Positions 1 to 4,609 of a stretch of DNA of 10,084 nt are shown piece by piece. This DNA comes from SSC4 sp964642445 (GTDB lineage Bacteria; Chloroflexota; Anaerolineae; SSC4; Amarolineaceae), in NCBI GenBank assembly GCA_964642445.1, contig CAZXQZ010000168.1:1-10084 (forward strand). The letters are read 5' to 3'. The notes beneath the pieces are model-generated. The model had not been told where the DNA came from, did not search any database, and saw only the letters and a program-made list of their open reading frames with translations. Within the stretch, counting starts at the first letter, position 1. The number at the start of each line of letters is the position of its first letter. Made by a program: the position numbers and the translations under genes.

Positions 1-55
1 ATCCAACATCCAACATCCAACATCCAACATCCAACATCCAACATCCAACATCCAA
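1..55. repeat. Heptamer tandem repeat (ATCCAAC)n
   Basis: Seven perfect copies of ATCCAAC followed by a six-base partial copy (ATCCAA) fill the start of the window. The array is cut by the window edge, so its full length is unknown. It ends directly against the TGA stop (56-58) of the minus-strand reductase gene, and so forms the start of that gene's 3' untranslated region, where it reads GTTGGAT repeats. Seven-base satellites occur between genes in several filamentous or GC-rich bacterial groups. They usually vary in copy number through slippage. No coding function is visible. Confidence 0.95.
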
Positions 56-1231
56 TCACTGTCCCAGAAAATACGGCAACGCTTCAAGCAACAAGGGCGG
101 GTAGGACTTCAGAACAATGGCAAACAAGTCGCGCAGCGAAGCATGCGAGGTATCGAGCTGGGTGGCCTGGGCGATCATGCGGTCCATGGCGTCGGGTGGC
201 AGTTTGCGCACGGCGTGACGGATGCGCAAAAGGCGCCGGTAGAGCCGGCCAAATTCGGCTTCCCAGCGTTCCTCATAGCGGTGCAGGAACTGCGCCGATA
301 CGTCCCCCGCGCGCAGGGCGGCCACGGCCACTTCGCCGGCAAAAAGGCCCCCATGCATGCCGTTGGTGATGCCCCCGCCGGTCAGGGGGTCTGCCTGGTG
401 GGCGGCATCACCCACGGCCATGTAGCCGTCGGTCACCATGGGCGACAGGGTATTGGTGACGTGGATGCCACCCACGATCTGGGCCAGGGGAGAGGCGTCG
501 GGAAATCGCGTCGCAACGAAGGTATTCAGCAGGCCAATGGCCGATGGGGATGCGTGGGCGTCGGCCGCAACGACCAAACCGACGTTGGCTTTGCCCTCAC
601 CCTTGGGAAAGACCCAGGCATAACCGCCAGGCGCCAGCGAGTCGCCCAGGTGATACTGGCAGATGCGTGGCGGAATGTCGACACCACTCAGCAGGTACTG
701 GGCGGCGCTGAAGTAGTCGCGCAGGCGGGGGTTGCCCGCCAGGCCGGCCCAGCGTGTGCTCTGCGCTTCCGTACCATCGGCACCGATCACCAGACGTGCT
801 GGCAGATCGACCGGTTCACCCCGCACGACGGCTGACACACCCGCAATGCCCTGTGCATCGCGCAGCAGACCGGTGGCACGCGCCTTGACCATGACCTCAG
901 CGCCGGCCCGGCGTGCGGCATGCACCAGCTCGCGATCAAAAAACTTGCGCTCCAGGACCAGCGTTTCTTCCAGGGGCGGCAGCACCACGCAGTCACCGCG
1001 GGTGTTGCTCAGGCTGAACGTGTCGACTTCGGCGGCGATCCAGCGCGCATCCAGGGGAAGGAACTGTGCGACGGTGGCGCGCCCGACGGCTTCACCGCAG
1101 CGCACTGGTGATCCGATTTCCTGGCGTTTTTCCAGCAAGAGGGTGGCCAGGCCGGCCTGGGCCGTCGTGCGCGCTGCGATGGCACCGGCCGGCCCACCGC
1201 CAATCACAATGACGTCGTACGCGGCCCTCAT
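56..1231 (-). CDS. Geranylgeranyl reductase family FAD-dependent oxidoreductase
   Basis: This 391-residue flavoprotein belongs to the geranylgeranyl reductase family, which saturates double bonds in isoprenoid chains (archaeal lipids, phytyl chains, menaquinone tails). The N-terminal dinucleotide fold has GGGPAG at residues 11-16 and a ribose-binding Glu at 34. Next come the family-typical RCGEAVG at 44-50, VIGADG at 148-153, GGYAWVFPKGEGKANVG at 202-218, and the second FAD motif GDAAHQADPLTGGGI at 274-288. The start is set at the ATG at 1231, whose first residues lead straight into the FAD fold; an upstream in-frame ATG at 1381 would add 50 arginine-rich residues that only read the ferredoxin gene out of frame. 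The start overlaps the ferredoxin stop by 4 bp (ATGA), so the two are probably translated together and the ferredoxin is the likely electron donor. The substrate cannot be read from sequence. Menaquinone side-chain reduction is plausible for a bacterium. A generic FAD monooxygenase is less likely. Confidence 0.9.
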   Translation of the reverse strand: MRAAYDVIVIGGGPAGAIAARTTAQAGLATLLLEKRQEIGSPVRCGEAVGRATVAQFLPLDARWIAAEVDTFSLSNTRGDCVVLPPLEETLVLERKFFDRELVHAARRAGAEVMVKARATGLLRDAQGIAGVSAVVRGEPVDLPARLVIGADGTEAQSTRWAGLAGNPRLRDYFSAAQYLLSGVDIPPRICQYHLGDSLAPGGYAWVFPKGEGKANVGLVVAADAHASPSAIGLLNTFVATRFPDASPLAQIVGGIHVTNTLSPMVTDGYMAVGDAAHQADPLTGGGITNGMHGGLFAGEVAVAALRAGDVSAQFLHRYEERWEAEFGRLYRRLLRIRHAVRKLPPDAMDRMIAQATQLDTSHASLRDLFAIVLKSYPPLLLEALPYFLGQ

Positions 1232-1479
1232 GCGGCAATACCCACCTGCATACGCAAGGCCGCCGTGGGGCACACCAGCACACAGCGCCGGCAGCCGGTG
1301 CACAGCTCGTCCTCGATGTGCAGCGTCGCGTCGTGTAGTGTGATACAATTGGGCGGACAGACGGGAACACAGGCACCGCAATACGAGCAGCGGTCGTAAT
1401 CGACGATGGCAATCTCGCCCGTCGCCAGCTGGGGTACCGGTTCGGGTCGACGTCTCTGCAGCCAGTTCTGTCGTTGCAT
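1228..1479 (-). CDS. 2[4Fe-4S] bacterial-type ferredoxin
   Basis: An 83-residue low-potential electron carrier. It has two complete CxxCxxCxxxCP motifs, at Cys31, 34, 37, 41 and at Cys60, 63, 66, 70, the classic pattern for two [4Fe-4S] clusters. In this family the last Cys of each motif serves the other cluster. Cys45 is an extra cysteine. The first 25 residues are Arg/Gln/Pro-rich and lie outside the fold. The ATG at 1479 is chosen because a strong Shine-Dalgarno sequence (GGGAGGAGGT, 1488-1497) lies 8 bases upstream; a longer frame starting at 1695 would begin upstream of the predicted promoter. The stop overlaps the reductase start (ATGA), so the pair is an operon. Ferredoxin-driven geranylgeranyl reductases are known in methanogenic archaea, which supports a donor/reductase pairing here. 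Confidence 0.92.
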   Translation of the reverse strand: MQRQNWLQRRRPEPVPQLATGEIAIVDYDRCSYCGACVPVCPPNCITLHDATLHIEDELCTGCRRCVLVCPTAALRMQVGIAA

Positions 1480-1487
1480 GGTGCTGG

Positions 1488-1497
1488 ACCTCCTCCC
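1488..1497 (-). promoter_or_regulatory. Ribosome binding site of the ferredoxin gene
   Basis: On the minus strand this reads GGGAGGAGGT, a near-perfect anti-Shine-Dalgarno match 8 bases before the ATG at 1479. It settles the ferredoxin start in favour of the 83-residue form. Confidence 0.85.
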
Positions 1498-1539
1498 AGG
1501 TCTGCGCGATCTGCCCCCACCACTGCCGGTCGTTCGCCG

Positions 1540-1581
1540 CGGCCGCTGTGCAACCAGGTCAGGCTGGCTGCACAGCGGCCG
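1540..1581 (-). promoter_or_regulatory. Long hairpin in the ferredoxin/reductase mRNA leader
   Basis: The arms GGCCGCTGTGCA (1541-1552) and TGCACAGCGGCC (1569-1580) are perfect 12-bp complements. An outer pair (1540/1581) and an inner CCAG/CTGG helix (1554-1557 with 1564-1567) extend the stem. The one interruption (1553/1568) is A-C in plus-strand RNA but G-U in minus-strand RNA. A minus-strand transcript can therefore form an unbroken 18-bp stem with a 6-base loop. It lies about 43-84 bases downstream of the predicted start site near 1624 and upstream of the ferredoxin ribosome site. No U-tract follows, so it is not an intrinsic terminator. It could stabilise mRNA, bind a regulator, or act as a DNA operator. 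Confidence 0.6.
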
Positions 1582-1630
1582 GCCATGCTCAGCACCGTTG
1601 ACGCCCGGCAGGTTGAGATGGGTCGGGTTG

Positions 1631-1659
1631 AGTATACCACGCAACCTGAGCCCTGGCAA
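1631..1659 (-). promoter_or_regulatory. Promoter of the ferredoxin-reductase operon
   Basis: On the minus strand there is TTGCCA (1654-1659) as -35, a 17-bp spacer, and TATACT (1631-1636) as -10. The -10 is preceded by TG in the extended -10 position. Each hexamer matches the sigma70 consensus at 5 of 6 bases. The predicted transcription start is near 1624, giving a 5' leader of about 145 bases. Its -35 box is 19 bp away from the -35 of the divergent promoter at 1679-1707. Confidence 0.7.
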
Positions 1660-1678
1660 TGTTCTGCGCCCAAGTCTC

Positions 1679-1707
1679 TTGACGCGATGCGTCATCTGTG
1701 TTACACT
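1679..1707 (+). promoter_or_regulatory. Promoter of the 511-aa hypothetical gene
   Basis: TTGACG (1679-1684), a 17-bp spacer and TACACT (1702-1707), with TG one base upstream of the -10 (extended -10). The predicted start is near 1714, only about 14 bases before the ATG at 1728. The GTG at 1698 lies inside the promoter and so cannot be the start codon. Confidence 0.7.
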
Positions 1708-1727
1708 CTGGACACACTGGAGGTGGT

Positions 1728-3263
1728 ATGAGTCAGATCCCGCAGATCAAGCGACTAGACGATACCGCGACGAAAGTGAATGTTGGCCGACCGGCAAGCA
1801 GTGCGCTGGCAGCGGTGGAGCCTCCGCTGGCGCTGCAGCCTGTGCTGGCCCAGCTGCACGCAGCGCAACCGGCCGACCGGGTGGCTGCGGCAGCTGAGCT
1901 GGACCGGGTGGTGACCGCGGAGCCTGACACGGCGGCGATCGTTGTCCCGCGGCTGCTGGAAGCGCTGCTGGTTTGGGATGACCCGGAAACGACGACTGCC
2001 CTGCGCCAGGTTCTGGAGAAGGTAGCCCAACGACAGGTACTGGTCTTCGATGCCGCGAGCGATCAGCTGCGCCGTGTCTTGTTCGATCCGCACAATGCCA
2101 GCGCACGGGCGTTTGCGGCACAGACGCTGGCGCGACTCATGATAACACAGCGCCGAGTGCGGCCCGAGATCTGGGATGATCTGGTGACGGCCATCGAACA
2201 CCAGGTCAGCTCGCACCATGTCGGCGGCATGCTGATCGCGGTTCACCTGCTGGCACGCAGCCCGTTGGCCCGACCCCTGGAGCAGTCGATCCGTGAGCTG
2301 GTGATGCCTTTCAAGGATCACTGGAAGCACGACGTGCAGCAGCAGGCACGTGACATCTTGCAGGAGCTCGAACGACTGCCGCGGTTCCCGGATCACCTGC
2401 GGCATTTGAAAGAGCACGTGTTTGCCGACTCACCCGACGAGCTGCCCAACGGCATGGCACTGCCGCTGACGAATGAGCAGAAATACGTTCCAATTCGCCA
2501 GATCATTCAACAACCCCTGGCCGAACAGCTCAAAATCTATCGCCGACTCATTCCGCCGTCTCTGCTCACCTATTACGCAATCGACGAAGAAACCTTACGT
2601 GATGCCTATGGCAACCTGGCCGTGCATGTCTCGTCTGATATGGACGCGGGACTGGTGGAGCTCACACTGTGGCGCAACCGGACCGACATCGACCCGGCGC
2701 TGCTGCTCAATTTTGGTGAGACGGCCAACGGGCAGATCAACGTCTACCTGGTGGTGGTCAACAACCTCTATGCCGATCGTTTCAACATCGACTACGATGA
2801 AGAAGGGCAGCCGACGTTGTTAGGGCTGGTACGGCGCAACCTGCCCGAAGAGGAGCGAGCCATGCGTGCCGGTTTGGCCCCCGGACAGATTCGTCCCGGC
2901 CTGGGCATGATCGTGCGCCGGCTGCTGCCGACCGCGACAAAGCTCCTGCTCGAGCTGGGCAAACAGTACATTTTTGCCCAGCCGTTGGCCTATCACAATG
3001 CCATCCTACTCGAACGTTGGGGCTTCATCTACCTGACCGGCCAGCGTTTCATGGAATCACTGCACGCCCGCTTCATGGAGGGTGATCTGCGCGCGGCCCT
3101 CGATGGCAGTACCTTCCGCCCATCGCATGGCTGGCGTACCGTACGCGGGCGCAGTTGGGCGATTCACGACGGTATCCTGGGTGAGCCCTGGCCCGAACTG
3201 CACATGGTGCGGCGCCTCGACAAACCGGGCAGCGTCGATACCTTTCCTGCTGGACCCTTTTGA
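1728..3263 (+). CDS. Hypothetical protein with N-terminal helical (HEAT-like) region
   Basis: I do not recognise this 511-residue protein. The start ATG at 1728 follows GGAGGT (1719-1724), a close but usable ribosome site, just downstream of a good promoter. Residues about 30-230 are an alanine/leucine-rich run of amphipathic helices that looks like ARM/HEAT solenoid repeats. A proline-containing linker follows at about 233-250. A mixed alpha/beta C-terminal domain (about 255-495) includes a strand-rich stretch, GQINVYLVVVNN (335-346), followed by an acidic turn DYDEEG (355-360). The segment AYHNAILLERWGF (421-433) loosely resembles the end of an acetyltransferase fold, but too little of that motif is present to call one. 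There is no signal peptide, membrane segment or metal motif, so it is probably cytosolic. It is a single-gene unit, divergent from the ferredoxin operon and separated from sod by its own promoter. Confidence 0.85.
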   Translation: MSQIPQIKRLDDTATKVNVGRPASSALAAVEPPLALQPVLAQLHAAQPADRVAAAAELDRVVTAEPDTAAIVVPRLLEALLVWDDPETTTALRQVLEKVAQRQVLVFDAASDQLRRVLFDPHNASARAFAAQTLARLMITQRRVRPEIWDDLVTAIEHQVSSHHVGGMLIAVHLLARSPLARPLEQSIRELVMPFKDHWKHDVQQQARDILQELERLPRFPDHLRHLKEHVFADSPDELPNGMALPLTNEQKYVPIRQIIQQPLAEQLKIYRRLIPPSLLTYYAIDEETLRDAYGNLAVHVSSDMDAGLVELTLWRNRTDIDPALLLNFGETANGQINVYLVVVNNLYADRFNIDYDEEGQPTLLGLVRRNLPEEERAMRAGLAPGQIRPGLGMIVRRLLPTATKLLLELGKQYIFAQPLAYHNAILLERWGFIYLTGQRFMESLHARFMEGDLRAALDGSTFRPSHGWRTVRGRSWAIHDGILGEPWPELHMVRRLDKPGSVDTFPAGPF

Positions 3264-3310
3264 CCAACCAGCGGCGTGGTTCGCACAAAGTCACGTCGTG
3301 CGTAGAAGGA

Positions 3311-3346
3311 GTCAACTTTAGCAACACCCTTGTTGCTAAAGTTGAC
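3311..3346. promoter_or_regulatory. Perfect 15-bp-arm inverted repeat overlapping the sod -35 box (candidate operator)
   Basis: GTCAACTTTAGCAAC (3311-3325) and GTTGCTAAAGTTGAC (3332-3346) are perfect inverted copies separated by six bases (ACCCTT). The right arm contains TTGAC of the sod promoter -35 box. A protein bound here would compete with RNA polymerase, which suggests a repressor site. It lacks a following T-run, so it is a poor terminator for the upstream gene. I cannot match it to a known Fur, MntR or PerR consensus. Confidence 0.6.
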
Positions 3347-3369
3347 AAATGGTCCGGTTTGGATACAAT
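3342..3369 (+). promoter_or_regulatory. Promoter of the superoxide dismutase gene
   Basis: A perfect -35 TTGACA (3342-3347), a 16-bp spacer and TACAAT (3364-3369), which matches 5 of 6 bases. The predicted transcription start is near 3376, giving a leader of about 119 bases before the sod ATG. The -35 is embedded in the right arm of the inverted repeat at 3311-3346. Confidence 0.75.
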
Positions 3370-3494
3370 ACCAGCGCTCGAAGCAGCGTGCCTCCCTGGG
3401 CGCCGATCGCCGTCTTACTATCCCGTGTATAGATGTCGAACCGGGTTACCAGAGATAAAAACAAGAGACAAACCAGGCATAGGAGACAATCATT

Positions 3495-4106
3495 ATGGCT
3501 TTTACACTACCTGAACTACCGTACGCACACAATGCCCTCGAACCGTTCATCGACGAGATGACGATGCAGATCCATCACGGCAAACATCATGCTGCCTACG
3601 TCACCAACGTCAACAAGGCGCTCGAAAGCGCACCCGAACTGGCAGCGCTCTCCGTGGAAGAGCTGTTGCGCAACATCAACCGGGTGCCGGAAGCGATTCG
3701 TACGGCCGTGCGCAACAACGGCGGCGGTCATGCCAACCACATGCTGTTCTGGGAAATCATGGGGCCTGACAAGGGTGGCGCACCCAGCGGAACCCTGGCC
3801 GATGCGATCAACAGCACCTTTGGCAGCTTCGATGATTTCAAGACCAAGTTTGGCAATGCCGGCATTACACGATTTGGCAGCGGCTGGGCCTGGCTGGTCG
3901 TCAAGGACGGCGGCAGCCTGGACCTGTACAGCTCGGCCAACCAGGACAGCCCGTACATGGACGGTCACACGCCGATCCTAGGCCTGGACGTGTGGGAGCA
4001 TGCGTACTACCTCAAGTACCAGAACCGCCGGCCCGATTACATCGCCAACTGGTGGAACGTGGTCAATTGGGACGAAGTGGCGCGTCGTTACGCAGCCGCC
4101 AGGTAA
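3495..4106 (+). CDS. sodA: Superoxide dismutase, Mn type
   Basis: This 203-residue cytosolic enzyme converts superoxide to oxygen and hydrogen peroxide. It aligns by eye along its whole length with enterobacterial SodA. The metal ligands are His27 (in MQIHHGKHH), His82 (in GGHANHMLFW), Asp165 and His169 (both in GLDVWEHAY). The manganese rather than iron form is indicated by Gln150 in the SANQDSP segment and by Gly77-Gly78 before His79, where iron enzymes usually carry the active-site Gln on the earlier segment; cambialistic activity cannot be excluded. It has no signal peptide. AGGAG (3481-3485) lies 9 bases before the ATG. It is transcribed alone, from a promoter overlapped by a perfect palindrome and ending at the terminator at 4158-4188. 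This layout suggests a separately controlled oxidative-stress gene. Confidence 0.97.
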   Translation: MAFTLPELPYAHNALEPFIDEMTMQIHHGKHHAAYVTNVNKALESAPELAALSVEELLRNINRVPEAIRTAVRNNGGGHANHMLFWEIMGPDKGGAPSGTLADAINSTFGSFDDFKTKFGNAGITRFGSGWAWLVVKDGGSLDLYSSANQDSPYMDGHTPILGLDVWEHAYYLKYQNRRPDYIANWWNVVNWDEVARRYAAAR

Positions 4107-4110
4107 AAAT

Positions 4111-4141
4111 GTCGATATCGTAAGAGGATTACGATATCGAC
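4111..4141 (+). repeat. Perfect 13-bp-arm inverted repeat after sodA
   Basis: GTCGATATCGTAA (4111-4123) and TTACGATATCGAC (4129-4141) pair perfectly around a five-base loop, beginning five bases after the sodA stop. Each arm also contains the short palindrome CGATATCG. No T-run follows, so termination is probably left to the next hairpin. Possible roles are protecting the mRNA 3' end or binding a protein. Confidence 0.7.
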
Positions 4142-4157
4142 CTATCAAATCGCTACC

Positions 4158-4188
4158 AAGAGGCCGGCGCAGCAGTCGGCCTCTTTTT
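4158..4188 (+). terminator. Intrinsic terminator of sodA
   Basis: AAGAGGCCG (4158-4166) pairs with CGGCCTCTT (4177-4185) around a 10-base loop, and the right arm runs into TTTTT (4184-4188). This is a standard GC-rich stem plus U-tract about 50 bases after the sodA stop codon. Confidence 0.88.
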
Positions 4189-4310
4189 ATGTTCGGCGAC
4201 ACCCGGCCTGCGCAGCGTGTGAACTGAGCGCTCACCGTTTGGTCAATGACCTGGTTGCTGCGGAAGATCAGAGGGCTGGGGATGCTGCAGATGGTGTGGC
4301 AAAGAAGGCC

Positions 4311-4346
4311 CGCGACCGCCCGGTGTGTGGCAACCGGGTGGTCGCG
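4311..4346 (+). other. 13-bp hairpin of unknown role
   Basis: Bases 4311-4323 pair with 4334-4346 around a 10-base loop. The only non-Watson-Crick position (4318/4339) is G-U in rightward RNA but C-A in leftward RNA, which weakly favours a plus-strand transcript. No T-run follows. It could be part of a long fabF leader or of a small RNA, but no promoter for either is clear. Confidence 0.4.
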
Positions 4347-4374
4347 TCATAACCTGGCAACAGGATGCCAGACG

Positions 4375-4427
4375 CAGGTTAAGCCTGATCAAAGCGCGGG
4401 TTAAATCTTGTTCACATCCAGGTTAAG
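4375..4427 (+). repeat. Three CRGGTTAAR direct repeats at 22-bp intervals (candidate regulator site)
   Basis: CAGGTTAAG begins at 4375, CGGGTTAAA at 4397 and CAGGTTAAG at 4419, exactly 22 bp apart, or two helical turns. Weaker partial matches, CTGATCAAA (4385) and CTTGTTCAC (4407), lie 10 bp after the first two. Same-face direct repeats of this kind are typical of OmpR/PhoB-family response regulators. The array ends about 65 bp before the candidate fabF -10. Confidence 0.45.
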
Positions 4428-4488
4428 ATTCTGTATGGAGCTGTGCGACAATTCTGTGGATTGGGCCGTTTCTTTTGGGGCTCTTCTG

Positions 4489-4497
4489 TGTTATATA
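4489..4497 (+). promoter_or_regulatory. Possible extended -10 promoter for the fabF operon
   Basis: TGT followed by TATATA (4492-4497) resembles an extended -10 element. I find no good -35 hexamer 16-18 bp upstream, as expected if an activator bound to the upstream repeats helps. The start would be near 4504, giving a leader of about 106 bases. Confidence 0.4.
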
Positions 4498-4519
4498 GGG
4501 TGATTTTGATCGTCCCTGT

Positions 4520-4582
4520 AGACGCCGCCCAGCGTGGGGCAGCCGCGGCCGTGTCAGGCCGTCATACCACGCGGCGGCGTCT
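4520..4582 (+). promoter_or_regulatory. Structured 5' leader hairpin of the fabF mRNA
   Basis: AGACGCCGCC (4520-4529) pairs with GGCGGCGTCT (4573-4582). After a two-base bulge, GCGTGG (4532-4537) pairs with CCACGC (4567-4572). Inside, CGGCC (4546-4550) pairs with GGCCG (4557-4561). The result is a 16-bp bulged stem capped by a smaller hairpin, ending 12 bases before the Shine-Dalgarno sequence. There is no U-tract, so a translational or stability role is more likely than termination. Confidence 0.55.
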
Positions 4583-4609
4583 GTCGTGCAGAACAGGAGG
4601 ATTCTACTG

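Larger units (their letters stand above)
4190..4609. other. 420-bp non-coding, structure-rich region upstream of fabF
   Basis: I see no convincing coding frame here. In order it holds: a palindrome GGTCAATGACC (4241-4251); a 9-bp direct repeat GTGTGGCAA (4294-4302 and 4325-4333); a 13-bp hairpin (4311-4323 with 4334-4346) that contains one G-U pair if transcribed rightward; an AACCTG/CAGGTT inverted pair (4351-4356, 4375-4380); three phased CRGGTTAAR direct repeats (4375-4427); a weak promoter candidate near 4489-4497; and a long leader hairpin (4520-4582). I do not recognise a known non-coding RNA family or riboswitch. Confidence 0.6.

Noticed and set aside
143..835. Plus-strand 230-aa open frame opposite the reductase
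   Set aside because: It is antisense to a gene with full family motifs, has no ribosome site, and reads as composition-driven shadow sequence.
1232..1381. 50-residue N-terminal extension of the reductase
   Set aside because: It is the ferredoxin gene read in another frame, and the FAD fold starts right after the ATG at 1231, which overlaps the ferredoxin stop.
1480..1695. Longer ferredoxin start
   Set aside because: It would begin upstream of the predicted promoter; the internal ATG at 1479 has a strong ribosome site and the extra residues are low-complexity.
3311..3346. Inverted repeat as terminator of the 511-aa gene
   Set aside because: No T-run follows, and the right arm is part of the sodA -35 box, so an operator role fits better.
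4411..4439. Alternative fabF promoter TTCACA and TATGGA with 17-bp spacing
   Set aside because: The -10 matches only 3 of 6 bases, and the element overlaps the direct-repeat array.
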